Notes: generated by a model from the letters alone, not told the origin. DNA of 18,190 nucleotides from JANNHP01 sp031404455 (GCA_031404455.1 JANNHP010000064.1:1-18190); one strand, 5' to 3'; positions 7,177 to 15,090 are shown, counted from the stretch's first letter. Numbers and translations: made by a program.

Positions 7177-8622
7177 ATGAAATCCCTCTTCAGCTCGGCG
7201 GAGGTCCTGCGGGTCCTCAACGGATTCAATCCCTGGTGGGCACGGCGCCGCCTGAACGTGCCCGAGTTCCGGCGCCCTCTCTACGAAGCGTGCCGCACCC
7301 ACGTCACGCGCGAGCACTCCGAGAACGTGCTCCTGCTCTCCGGCATCCGCGGCGCGGGGAAGTCCACGCTGCTGCTCCAGCTCGCGCAGGACCTCGTGGC
7401 GTCCGGGACCGACCCGCGCTCCGTCCTCTACCTGTCGGTCGAGCATCCCATGTTCGGCATGCTCCCGATCGCCGAGATCCTCCGCATCTACCGGGAGATG
7501 ATCCACCCGATCGACCGCCATGCGGTGCTGCTCCTCGACGAGCTCCACTACGCCAAGGACTGGGACTCGCAGATCAAGGACCTCCTCTACGACGAGAACG
7601 ACTACCGGATCATCGCGACCGAGTCCGTGCAGATGATCGAGCGGGCGCTCATCACCGAGACGCAGGTCGGCCGCTGGACGTCGATCGCGGTGCCGTCGCT
7701 CTCCTTCTACGAGTACCTGAGACTGCGGGGGCTCGACCCGGTGGGCGACGGCGACGCGCCGGAGCTGACCGACCTCTCCGGCATGAAGGAGGAGTCGCTC
7801 GCCGCGGTGGCGGGCGCGCTGAAGCCCATCCACGAGCACTTCCCCCACTACCTGACGGGGGGCGGACTCCCGGGACTCGCCCCGGTCACGGACGTCTCGA
7901 CCGGCGCCAGCCTCTTCCACGAGGACGCCGCCGAGCGCATCCTGCGCCGCGCGATCGCGCGCCACTTCGCCGCGCGCAACGTGGAGGACCTGAAGCGCCT
8001 CTTCCTCTACCTCTGCGTCCACTCGGGCGAGATCTTCCGCGTGCAGCGCTACGCCCAGGCACTCGGCGTCTCGCCGTCCACCGTCGCCAACCACGTGGAA
8101 CTGCTCGAGCGCTGTTTCCTGGTGCGGCGCCTGCCGCCGTCCGGTCCGGGAGGGACCGACGTGCAGAAGGCGCGCAATCGCGTGTACGTGACCGACGCGA
8201 CGCTCCGGAACGTGCCGCTTCTACGCGACGTGGAGGGTCTCGCCGATCCCGAGGAGCGCCGGATCGTCATCGCCACGGCGGTGCAGCGCCACGTCGCCGG
8301 GCGCTTCTCGCGCGGCCTCGAGCGCATCACCTACTGGCGCGACGCGCGCGGCCGCAGCGAGATCGACGCGGTCGTGTGGGGCGAAGGTCGTCCCGTCGTG
8401 TTCGCCCTCGCCGCGGAGCCGATCAAGCCGTTCGGGTTCGGCGACCCGATCGTCGACTTCTGCCGGCGGGAGAGGGTGTCCCGCGCGTACCTCGTCTCCG
8501 CGGACGGCCGCGCGCTCGGCGTCGCGCGCTTCCCGGGCGTCGAGACGGTGTTCCTCCGCATCCCCGCGCATCTGCTCACGTACTTCCTCGGGCGCGAGGA
8601 GTGCCGCGCCTGGAAGACCTGA
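7177..8622 (+). CDS. AAA_14/DUF4143-type ATPase
   Basis: This 481-residue soluble protein belongs to the widespread ATPase family with an AAA_14 domain and a C-terminal DUF4143 region. Walker A is GIRGAGKST (56-64) and Walker B is AVLLLDELHYAKDW (116-129). The following IIATES (145-150) stands where the family usually has a G-S-S sensor. A winged-helix-like segment (about 291-322, 'YAQALGVSPSTVANHVELLERCFLV') precedes the C-terminal nuclease-like fold with 'RSEIDAVVWGEGRPVVF'. The cellular role is not established; defence and toxin-antitoxin-like roles have been suggested for relatives. It stands alone: 199 bp after the MoxR operon and converging on the sulfotransferase. The ATG at 7177 gives the family's usual N-terminus, but neither a TANNNT box nor a good Shine-Dalgarno is visible. 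Confidence 0.88.
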   Translation: MKSLFSSAEVLRVLNGFNPWWARRRLNVPEFRRPLYEACRTHVTREHSENVLLLSGIRGAGKSTLLLQLAQDLVASGTDPRSVLYLSVEHPMFGMLPIAEILRIYREMIHPIDRHAVLLLDELHYAKDWDSQIKDLLYDENDYRIIATESVQMIERALITETQVGRWTSIAVPSLSFYEYLRLRGLDPVGDGDAPELTDLSGMKEESLAAVAGALKPIHEHFPHYLTGGGLPGLAPVTDVSTGASLFHEDAAERILRRAIARHFAARNVEDLKRLFLYLCVHSGEIFRVQRYAQALGVSPSTVANHVELLERCFLVRRLPPSGPGGTDVQKARNRVYVTDATLRNVPLLRDVEGLADPEERRIVIATAVQRHVAGRFSRGLERITYWRDARGRSEIDAVVWGEGRPVVFALAAEPIKPFGFGDPIVDFCRRERVSRAYLVSADGRALGVARFPGVETVFLRIPAHLLTYFLGREECRAWKT

Positions 8623-8661
8623 CGCGCGTCGTCCGGCCTTCACCGGCGGTGGGGCTCGGCG

Positions 8662-8688
8662 GTCGGCGCGGACGATCAGCGCGCCGAC
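8662..8688. terminator. Perfect 9-bp hairpin between convergent genes
   Basis: GTCGGCGCG (8662-8670) and CGCGCCGAC (8680-8688) are exact reverse complements around a 9-nt loop. The hairpin sits in the 109-bp gap where the plus-strand ATPase gene and the minus-strand six-gene operon converge, so it could serve both as a terminator. No T-run follows on either side, which is common in GC-rich genomes. Confidence 0.6.
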
Positions 8689-8731
8689 GTGCTGCGATCG
8701 GCCTGACCGGGTCCGGACGTGCGCGAGGAGA

Positions 8732-9622
8732 TCACAGGGATGCGCGGCTCGAGGACGCCGGCGAGCGGTCGGGCGCCTCCTCGCCGCCCTCCGCCGAGAC
8801 TTCCGGGTGCTCGTAGCGGGCGAGCGTCGCGCCCTCGGCGGCGCGGATGCGAAGGACGACGGCCGGATCGAGGATGCGTCGCCACTTCGAATTGGTGCCC
8901 GCGCGGATCTCCGGGAGCGACGCCTCGAAACCCGCGCTCCACGCGAGTCCGCAGGCGGCGGTGACGCGCTTCATCTCGCCCGCGACGTCGCGGCAGAAGT
9001 CCTCGTACGCGACACGCACCACGCGTCCCGCGAAGCCCGCCGTGTCGGTCTCCATCGTCTCGTGCACGATCCGGAAGACGTGCGCTGCGCTCTCCGCGGT
9101 CCCCATCTGCTTGCGGATCTGCTTCCAGCCGGGCACGCGAATGCCCCAGAACCCGGCGTCCTCGGCCGCGTGCTTCTCGCGCATCACGACCGTGGAACCG
9201 GCCACGGAGCGCCAGTCGCGCGTGACGATCAGGAAGACGCAGTCGGGGAAGATCGCGTCGATCCACGGCGCCCGGAGCGCGTGGCCGGGGAACTTCGCGA
9301 GGAAACGCTCCTTCCCGCGCAGCTCGACGAGGCGCGACACGAGCCTTCGGTACCAGTCGCGGATCTCCGGCGTGACCTCGGCCGCGAGGGCGGTGTCGTT
9401 GCCGCGGTCCTGGTACCGGTTCCAGATCGCGCGCGCCTCTTTCGGGGAGGACGACACGATCCTGAGGCGCGTCAGCACCTCCGCGAAGAGCGGGAACTCC
9501 GGGTACTTCTTGTAGCCGCGGCTCAGATACGCGACGTCCGGGTGCGCGCAGAGGGTCTTGTAGACGAGCGACGTGCCGCTCCTCGGGGGAGCGAGGACGA
9601 AGATCGGCCGGTCGATCGGCAT
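8732..9622 (-). CDS. Sulfotransferase family protein (PAPS-dependent)
   Basis: This 296-residue protein begins MPIDRPIFVLAPPRSGTSLV. The 5'-phosphosulfate-binding loop is PPRSGTS (12-18). The 3'-phosphate site is in 'CVFLIVTRDWRSVAGS' (about 128-143, with R135 and S143), following 'FLAKFPGHALRAPWIDAIFPD'. Both are hallmarks of the P-loop sulfotransferases that move sulfate from PAPS to a sugar, lipid or protein; the acceptor cannot be predicted. I chose the ATG at 9622; a TTG at 9646 would add eight residues. TACCCT lies 9 nt before the ATG, so the gene may also have its own leaderless promoter. It is otherwise the last gene of the minus-strand operon, 34 bp after the acetyltransferase. Its occurrence beside MoxR-system genes is unusual. 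Confidence 0.88.
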   Translation of the reverse strand: MPIDRPIFVLAPPRSGTSLVYKTLCAHPDVAYLSRGYKKYPEFPLFAEVLTRLRIVSSSPKEARAIWNRYQDRGNDTALAAEVTPEIRDWYRRLVSRLVELRGKERFLAKFPGHALRAPWIDAIFPDCVFLIVTRDWRSVAGSTVVMREKHAAEDAGFWGIRVPGWKQIRKQMGTAESAAHVFRIVHETMETDTAGFAGRVVRVAYEDFCRDVAGEMKRVTAACGLAWSAGFEASLPEIRAGTNSKWRRILDPAVVLRIRAAEGATLARYEHPEVSAEGGEEAPDRSPASSSRASL

Positions 9623-9631
9623 CGCGCCGAG

Positions 9632-9637
9632 AGGGTA
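9632..9637 (-). promoter_or_regulatory. -10-like TACCCT before the sulfotransferase ATG
   Basis: On the minus strand TACCCT (TANNNT) ends 9 nt before the ATG at 9622, in the 34-bp gap after the acetyltransferase stop. The spacing is slightly longer than at the other heads, so an internal promoter for a nearly leaderless transcript is only tentative. Confidence 0.35.
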
Positions 9638-9656
9638 GCGGCGCAACCCGGCGATG

Positions 9657-10259
9657 TCACCCGCCGCGCTGCGGCCGCGGCGGATCGTCCAGCACGCGCG
9701 CGAACACCAGCGTGTCGCGCAGTTCGCCCGAGAGGTGATGACGCCGGTGGCGGCGCAGCGTCGCCTCGAGCGTGAAGCCGAGACGCCGCGGGATCGCCGC
9801 GCTGCGGACGTTCTCGGCGTCGCACTTGATCGTCACTCGGCGCGCGCCGAGTTCGCGCACGGCGAAGTCGGCGATCGCGCCCGCGGCTTCCGTGACGTAG
9901 CCCTGCCGCTGGAACCGGTCGCGGCACCAGTAGCCGATGTCGAAGCTCGGCACGAGCCAGTCGATGCGGTGGAGCCCGCTGCCGCCGACGATCGTGCCGG
10001 TGCCCTTCAGGAAGAGCAGCAGCATCAGGTCCTCGCGCCCGAGGAACTTCGCGTGCGCGCGGCGCACGGTCTCCTCGCTGTCCTCGACGGTGGGACGCCC
10101 CGTGGCCCACGGCATCCACTCGTGGAGGTCGCCCCACGACTCGCGCACGGCGGCGTTCAGTTCGGCGCCGTCGCCCGGTTCCGGACGGCGGATCGTGAGC
10201 CTCGCGGTGTCGAAGCTCGACGGGAAGTCACGCAGGATCGGATTGGGTTCCACAGTCAT
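9657..10259 (-). CDS. GNAT acetyltransferase, RimJ/RimL type
   Basis: This 200-residue protein begins MTVEPNPILRDFPSSFDTAR followed by 'LTIRRPEPGDGAELNAAVRES', the typical first strand and helix of RimJ/RimL-like N-acetyltransferases. The acetyl-CoA-binding region is 'RFQRQGYVTEAAGAIADFAVRELGARRVTIKCDAENVRS', followed by 'IPRRLGFTLEATLRRHR'. The family acetylates protein N-termini, small molecules or antibiotics; nothing here identifies the substrate. I chose the ATG at 10259, overlapping the SpoIIM-family gene by 32 nt. A TTG at 10295 would increase the overlap to 68 nt. It sits fifth in the minus-strand operon and may be a passenger rather than part of the envelope system. Confidence 0.88.
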   Translation of the reverse strand: MTVEPNPILRDFPSSFDTARLTIRRPEPGDGAELNAAVRESWGDLHEWMPWATGRPTVEDSEETVRRAHAKFLGREDLMLLLFLKGTGTIVGGSGLHRIDWLVPSFDIGYWCRDRFQRQGYVTEAAGAIADFAVRELGARRVTIKCDAENVRSAAIPRRLGFTLEATLRRHRRHHLSGELRDTLVFARVLDDPPRPQRGG

Positions 10260-11247
10260 CTCGCCGGTTGCGGGCGTCTCGTCCGGCGCGGGCAAAGTAC
10301 CAGACCATGAGTCCCGTCGTCGCGGCCCCAGCCGCCCACTTCACGGGCGCGGGGGCGTCGCTCGGCGAGAGGAACCCCTCGAGCAGTCCCGCGGCGACGA
10401 GCATCACCGCCACGCCGAAGAGCATCGCGACGGACTCGGTGCCGGTCTCCCGGAACGCCGCTGCGCGCGAGCGGCGTCCCGGCACGAGGAGCGAGAGCCC
10501 GAGACGCATCCCCGCGCCGCACGAGATGAAGATGGCCGCCATCTCGAGCGGTCCGTGCGCCGCGACGAACGTCCAGAGCACGCCGCCGACGCCCGCGTCG
10601 TCGAACACGGCGAACCCGCCGCCGAGACTCACGCCCTGCACGACGAGGAGCAGCACCGTGCCGACGCCCGCGGTCGCGCCGAGCGCGAACCCGATCATCG
10701 CGACGCGGATGTTGTTCGCCATGATCCCCCACGAGAAGACCGGCATCCACAGGTCGGGGACCTCGAGATAGCGGCGCGCGTCGTCCGGCATCGCCGCGGT
10801 GCGCTCCGCGCGCTGCTGCATCACGGTGCCCATCGTGCGCTCGGCGAGATCGGGGTCGCCGCGCAGCGCGAGGTAGACGGCGACGGCGGGCAGGATCGTC
10901 ACCGCGGCGGCGACCGCGTGGTAGCGCCACGTGCGACGCACGAGCGCGGGAAACCTCGACGTGAGCAGTTCGAAGACCTTGCGCCGCGTCCCGCCCGCGG
11001 TGCTCCCCGCGTAGACGAGACCGTGCGCCGCGACGCAGAGACGGTTCACGTGCTGCACCGTGCCCTGCGAGAACCGGAGACTCCGCGCGGCCGCGAGGTC
11101 CGTCGTCGCCGCGCGGTAGAGGGCCGCGAGCCGCCGCACGTCGGCGCCCGAGAGCGCCGCGAGACCGCCCGACTGCGCGCGGCCGAGGAGCGCGCGGAGT
11201 TCCGCCCATCGCGAAGTGCGCTCGCCGACGAAACGTTCCTCCCTCAC
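10228..11247 (-). CDS. SpoIIM-family (stage II sporulation protein M-like) membrane protein
   Basis: This protein has 339 residues. A cytoplasmic helical region of about 110 residues contains 'LAALYRAATTDLAAARS' and 'VNRLCVAAHGLVYAG'. It is followed by hydrophobic segments near 118-138, 188-215, 235-258, 285-305 and 312-328. 'SWGIMANNIRVAMIGFALG' and 'AAHGPLEMAAIFISCGAGMRLG' are the conserved signatures of the SpoIIM-like family (DUF95). In non-sporulating bacteria these proteins accompany RDD, MoxR and DUF58 genes and have no known activity. The GTG at 11247 overlaps the RDD stop (GTGA) and has GAGGGA 8 nt upstream, so it is translationally coupled to the RDD gene. No sporulation role is implied. 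Confidence 0.9.
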   Translation of the reverse strand: MREERFVGERTSRWAELRALLGRAQSGGLAALSGADVRRLAALYRAATTDLAAARSLRFSQGTVQHVNRLCVAAHGLVYAGSTAGGTRRKVFELLTSRFPALVRRTWRYHAVAAAVTILPAVAVYLALRGDPDLAERTMGTVMQQRAERTAAMPDDARRYLEVPDLWMPVFSWGIMANNIRVAMIGFALGATAGVGTVLLLVVQGVSLGGGFAVFDDAGVGGVLWTFVAAHGPLEMAAIFISCGAGMRLGLSLLVPGRRSRAAAFRETGTESVAMLFGVAVMLVAAGLLEGFLSPSDAPAPVKWAAGAATTGLMVWYFARAGRDARNRRDDCGTQSDPA

Positions 11248-12023
11248 GGCCGCGGTCCCTCGACGTTGCGGATCGACTGCGGCGTGCTGCCTTGCGCGAC
11301 GTTTCGCAGGAACCGTTCGGGGTCATCGCAATCGAGTCCGTGCCGCTTCGCGATCTCGTCGGCGATCTGCCGCGCGAGTGCCGTGCGGCTCGCGGGGATG
11401 AACTGCGGCGCCCGCGCGACGAACGACCTCGCGCGGGCGACGTCCGTCGCGGCGAACGACTCGCCTGGAATCTCCCCGCCAGAGGGCGGACCCGCCACGC
11501 CGAGCGGCTCGGTCCGCTCGCGGACGACGATGGTGCCCGCGGCGTAGTCGCCGATGCGCTTCGCGCGGCGGTTGACGAACATCACGAGGCCGCCGACCGC
11601 ATAGCACGCGACGAGCGGGAGGATGTCCACGACGCGCAGGATGTTCCTGACGAAGATCGCCCCCGTCGACGCCGGTCCGCCCGAGTCCGACATCACGCGG
11701 AGCTTCAGCGCGCGCTTGCCCGGCGTCTGCCCCGCCCACATCCACTCGAAGCCGATGTAGTAGCCCGCGAGGACGATCGAGAAACCGCCGATGCACGCCA
11801 TCGCGAACGCCTGCTGGGCCTCCTCGCCCTTCGGCAGCGTGACGCGCTCGACGATCACGTACACGCCGCCGAGCACCGCGAACGCGAACGCCAGCAGCGT
11901 GAAGTCGATGGCGCCCGCGGCGAAGCGGCTGCCGATGCCCGCGAGGTCGTGGACGATCTTCACGCGCTCGGGCGTCTCGATCTCGAGGCGTTCGCCGAGC
12001 AGGCTCTCGTTGGGTTCCGTCAC
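11244..12023 (-). CDS. RDD-family membrane protein with cytoplasmic tail
   Basis: This protein has 259 residues. After a 25-residue lead comes the RDD core: 'GIGSRFAAGAIDFTLLAFAF' (helix 1, with the conserved Arg and Asp), a second helix near 78-93, 'GQTPGKRALKLRVM', and a third near 130-150 ending 'NRRAKRIGDYAAGTIVV'. The last 90 or so residues are soluble and contain 'ARSFVARAPQFIPASRTALARQIADEIAKRHG', an extension seen in RDD proteins next to SpoIIM genes. RDD proteins have been linked to ion transport or membrane-complex assembly, but the role in this locus is unknown. It starts at the GTG at 12023, overlapping the preceding stop by 4 nt (GTGA), and ends by overlapping the SpoIIM-family gene by 4 nt. 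Confidence 0.92.
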   Translation of the reverse strand: MTEPNESLLGERLEIETPERVKIVHDLAGIGSRFAAGAIDFTLLAFAFAVLGGVYVIVERVTLPKGEEAQQAFAMACIGGFSIVLAGYYIGFEWMWAGQTPGKRALKLRVMSDSGGPASTGAIFVRNILRVVDILPLVACYAVGGLVMFVNRRAKRIGDYAAGTIVVRERTEPLGVAGPPSGGEIPGESFAATDVARARSFVARAPQFIPASRTALARQIADEIAKRHGLDCDDPERFLRNVAQGSTPQSIRNVEGPRP

Positions 12024-13663
12024 TCTTTTCGATTCCAGTCGATCGCGAGCCGGAACGAAAGCTCGCTCCCCGCGGCGCGGATCTCGGTGAGCCCGGGCGG
12101 CTTCCAGTTCCCGGCGCGCGGCGACCTCGCGGTGCCGTGCGCCGAGCAACTCGCCTCGCGCGTGACGGGGTGGAGCGAGTACGTGCCGCCGCACGGGCAG
12201 ACGGGCTTCCAGCCGAGGACGACGAAGTTCCGCTCGGCGACGTCGCCCGCTGGGTTCTCCGCGATCGCCAGGGGGACGAGGTCGCGCAGGTTCGCGATGC
12301 ACGCGCGGTCGGCCGCGGCACCGGCCGACGCGACGCCGCGCAGTACGTTCGCGAACCGTGCGGCCGTGTCGGCGGCGGCGCAGGTGACGGCGAACGCGGC
12401 GCCCTTCGCGTCCGTCGTCACGCGCAGGGCGGAGACGTCGCCGAGCCAGTCCGGGCCGCGCGGGTGCGGATCGTTCACCAAGGATGCGCGGGCGTCACCG
12501 AGACATCGCTCCGCGAGCCTCGCGAGCCCGAGCCCCTCGCGGAACTCGCGCACGGCGCTTCGAGCCATGTGCGGCACGAGCGCACGCCACGCAGGGTCCT
12601 CGCCGAACGGGCTGTAGCCGAAGAGAGCTTCCTCGGGTCCGGGACGTCGCGCGGCGTCGGTCGTCGGCGCGCGGAGATGCCGGAACCCGTCGCGCCGCGC
12701 GACGGGCACGGAGCGGAGCGACCCGATCCGCTCGCCGAGCGCGCGGTCGGTGGCGACGATCTCGACGTCGGGCGCCTCGGGCAGGGTCGCGCGGAACGCG
12801 ATCCTCTCGCGCTCGATCGGAAACGGATCGTCCGCGGGCCGCCAGAGGTGATCCGGCGCGCTCTCTTGCGCGATCCCTGCAACCGTCTGCATGCGGTGAA
12901 GTTCCGGGTCGACGATGCGCATCAGCACGGCGACGCGGGGACGTCCCCGGACGAACGGCGGCGCGATCACGAGGCCCACCTCGCCGGTGCCGCGCGTCGC
13001 GTCGGGGTTCGTCCGCCAGATGGTCGGGAGCAACAGGTCGTGGAGCGCGAGGCGCAGCGTGCCGTAGTCGCGGGCGTCCTCGCGTTCAGCGGCGAGGAGC
13101 GCCGCCGCGAGACGGTCGAACTCCGACGCGAACCGGTACGCCGCCTCGACGCTGCGGAACCTCACGAAGAGACACTCCGACGGCGCCCAATCCTCGAGCG
13201 GCATGCCCGGAGTCGCCGCGGGGACGGGAGAGCGCGCACTGACCGGCCCCGCGCCGTCGCCGGGCGCGATGCCCGACGGCGGCGCGGCGACGGCGCCGCA
13301 ACTCTCCGCGAACGCCGCGAGCGTCGGCGACGGCGGCGCCGTCGCCAGCGCCGCGACGAGCGCCGCGCGGACCGCCGGGCGCTGCGACTCCTGCGTCCGC
13401 GAAACGCGGAGCGCGAGCGGGGCGAGCGCACCGGCGCCGTCCCTCGTCCACACGGCTGGGTCCTCGGCATCCGCTTCGACGCGGCCGACGAGACGCCCGT
13501 CCGCGCCGACGAAGGCGAGTCGCGTCGCGGATCCCGGGAACATCTCGCGCGCCGGAGCCGGACCGCGGCTGACGAAGAAGCCGTCGGCGTCGGCGTCCAC
13601 CGCGGGGCCGCGGCCGATCAGCGACAGCGAGACCACCGCCGCCGCGAGGACCGCGACGATCAC
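12020..13663 (-). CDS. Membrane-anchored protein with C-terminal Cys/His motif, DUF3352-like layout
   Basis: This 547-residue protein has an N-terminal hydrophobic anchor (MIVAVLAAAVVSLSLIG) and a large, presumably exported domain. I do not recognise a named family with confidence. The middle ('ECLFVRFRSVEAAYRFASEF' and later 'VEIVATDRALGERIGSL') resembles the layout of secreted DUF3352-type proteins and of the neighbour at 13683. Near the end is CPCGGTYSLHPVTREASCSAHG with C489, C491, C506 and H509, a possible metal-binding or zinc-ribbon-like knuckle. The chosen start is the GTG at 13663, 19 nt after the upstream stop. In-frame CTG codons just upstream are possible, since no clear Shine-Dalgarno fixes the start. 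It overlaps the RDD gene by 4 nt, which suggests it works with the RDD/SpoIIM pair. Confidence 0.75.
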   Translation of the reverse strand: MIVAVLAAAVVSLSLIGRGPAVDADADGFFVSRGPAPAREMFPGSATRLAFVGADGRLVGRVEADAEDPAVWTRDGAGALAPLALRVSRTQESQRPAVRAALVAALATAPPSPTLAAFAESCGAVAAPPSGIAPGDGAGPVSARSPVPAATPGMPLEDWAPSECLFVRFRSVEAAYRFASEFDRLAAALLAAEREDARDYGTLRLALHDLLLPTIWRTNPDATRGTGEVGLVIAPPFVRGRPRVAVLMRIVDPELHRMQTVAGIAQESAPDHLWRPADDPFPIERERIAFRATLPEAPDVEIVATDRALGERIGSLRSVPVARRDGFRHLRAPTTDAARRPGPEEALFGYSPFGEDPAWRALVPHMARSAVREFREGLGLARLAERCLGDARASLVNDPHPRGPDWLGDVSALRVTTDAKGAAFAVTCAAADTAARFANVLRGVASAGAAADRACIANLRDLVPLAIAENPAGDVAERNFVVLGWKPVCPCGGTYSLHPVTREASCSAHGTARSPRAGNWKPPGLTEIRAAGSELSFRLAIDWNRKE

Positions 13664-13682
13664 GCCGATGAGCAGTCTGCGG

Positions 13683-14987
13683 CTACCGATCCTTCGGCTC
13701 CGCGGGCGGCAGCGGCGTCTTCGGATCGGCGGGCGGCGGGAGCGGCGCGTCCCAGCGCGGCTTCGGAACGGGCGGCGGCGCTGCGTCGCCGGGGACGATG
13801 CCGTGTCCGATGTCGTGGAGAGTCCGCAGTGCGAGGAACGTCGCGGGGCCGTGGCCGACCGGACCCGTCAGGCGCCCCGCCTCGGGAGACTTCCAGCGGA
13901 TGATCTCGCTCGCCTTCTCGCCCGCGGCCTTCGCGGCGGACGCGTATGCGTCGCGGAAGACCACGGCGTCGAGTCCGGGCATCGGAAGCGCGAGCTTGCC
14001 GTCGGCGTAGGCGCGGAGCCAGGCGAGCCGCGGCGCGCCGCCGTGGCACGCGGTCCCCGGTTCCCCGCGGAAGTCGATTGCGCTGGTGAAGTGTCCCCCG
14101 TTCTCGGTGATCCCGATCTGGCTGACCGTCGCGCCGAGGGGCGGCTTCGGCACGAACGGCACGGGCATCAGCGGCATGTCCGACGAGTTCGACGAGGCGA
14201 CGGCGACGATCGAGTCGCCGTCCGGTTCGCCCGTGGGCGGCGCGCCGAGCGCCGTCGTCCACGTCACCGACTCTTCCTCGCCAAGGATCCACCCCTCCCA
14301 CGCGCTCTCGCCGCGGCCGTGGCGCACCGAGAGCAGGAGGTCCTTCGCGTCCGGACGATCGGGCGGAGCCTTCGACTCCGCCGCGAGTCCGCGGAAGAAG
14401 AGGCCGAGCGCCAGCGGGTGGTCGCACGCGACGACGAGGCCGTCCTGGATCGCGACGTAGAGCGTGGCTTCGTTCCCGGGCAGCGCGATGACCGGCCGTC
14501 CGCCGATCTCCTCCGCGTGGCGGCGGCCCTCGAAGCGCAGCGAGAGCGCCCCGGCGACGAGGTCGTCGAACGCGGCCGTGAGCGTCTTCGCGTCGCGCGT
14601 GGTGCGCATGGCGAAGAGCGTGGCGCGCGAGTTCGCGCCGGTGCGGCCGGGGAGCTTCAGCGACATCGCCGCGATCACGGCCTCGCCGTCGGCCGCGGCG
14701 AGGAACGCCCCGGCGCCGCGCGCGAACTTCTCCGGATCGCCGGGTGCCGCACCCCACGCTTTCATCTGCGCGTCGAACGCCGCGCGCCAGGCCGCGGCTT
14801 CCCCGAGACCCGCCTTCGACGCCGAGGCGAGGAGCGACGGGAGATCCGGCGTCGCGACCACGAGGTCCGCCTGCGCGGGGATCGCGTCCCGGAGCACCGT
14901 CCCGGTGGGCCGCGGCGCGGGCGCATCCTGGGCGAGGGCCAGCGCGGGTGCGACGAGGAGGAGGGCCGCGAGGGTCGTGCTTCGCAT
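13683..14987 (-). CDS. Secreted DUF3352-like protein
   Basis: This 434-residue protein has a clear signal peptide: MRSTTLAALLLVAPALALAQ with cleavage near ALA-QD. The mature part begins 'IPAQADLVVATPDLPSLLASASKAGLGEA', continues through 'AEEIGGRPVIALPGNEATLYVAIQDGLVVACDHPLALGLFFRGL', and ends in a Pro-rich tail ('PLPPPADPKTPLPP'). This order (a 'levels-of-virtue' style N-terminus, repeated-fold core, and 'dglvva.d...l...l') is that of the DUF3352-like secreted proteins common in Planctomycetota; I am not certain of the family. No catalytic residues are visible. It heads the minus-strand operon: TATCCT ends 7 nt before its ATG, and the next gene follows 19 nt after its stop. Confidence 0.75.
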   Translation of the reverse strand: MRSTTLAALLLVAPALALAQDAPAPRPTGTVLRDAIPAQADLVVATPDLPSLLASASKAGLGEAAAWRAAFDAQMKAWGAAPGDPEKFARGAGAFLAAADGEAVIAAMSLKLPGRTGANSRATLFAMRTTRDAKTLTAAFDDLVAGALSLRFEGRRHAEEIGGRPVIALPGNEATLYVAIQDGLVVACDHPLALGLFFRGLAAESKAPPDRPDAKDLLLSVRHGRGESAWEGWILGEEESVTWTTALGAPPTGEPDGDSIVAVASSNSSDMPLMPVPFVPKPPLGATVSQIGITENGGHFTSAIDFRGEPGTACHGGAPRLAWLRAYADGKLALPMPGLDAVVFRDAYASAAKAAGEKASEIIRWKSPEAGRLTGPVGHGPATFLALRTLHDIGHGIVPGDAAPPPVPKPRWDAPLPPPADPKTPLPPAEPKDR

Positions 14988-14994
14988 GGCCCGG

Positions 14995-15000
14995 AGGATA
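14995..15000 (-). promoter_or_regulatory. -10-like TATCCT before the minus-strand operon
   Basis: On the minus strand TATCCT ends 7 nt before the ATG at 14987, so transcription should start at or beside the start codon. It would drive the six-gene operon down to 8732. It shares a 103-bp divergent gap (14988-15090) with the LptF/LptG promoter. No -35 consensus is visible. Confidence 0.6.
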
Positions 15001-15076
15001 TCCCGCGCGCCCGGGCGCCGGGGGTTCCGCGCGACGAGCGTCTCGCGGCGTCGGGGACGTCTGCCGCTCGGACCCG

Positions 15077-15082
15077 TACCAT
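15077..15082 (+). promoter_or_regulatory. -10-like TACCAT before the LptF/LptG-family gene
   Basis: TACCAT (TANNNT) ends 8 nt before the TTG at 15091. It points to a leaderless or nearly leaderless transcript and supports the TTG as the true start. It is divergent from the TATCCT at 14995-15000. Confidence 0.5.
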
Positions 15083-15090
15083 CCCCCGCC

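Noticed and set aside
7125..8816. Plus-strand frame starting at an ATG preceding the ATPase, 563 codons
   Set aside because: It is the +2 shadow of the AAA_14 ATPase, with Arg-rich low-complexity translation and no motifs.
10228..11247. SpoIIM homologue as evidence of sporulation
   Set aside because: The family is widespread in non-sporulating bacteria next to RDD and MoxR genes, and no other sporulation gene is present.
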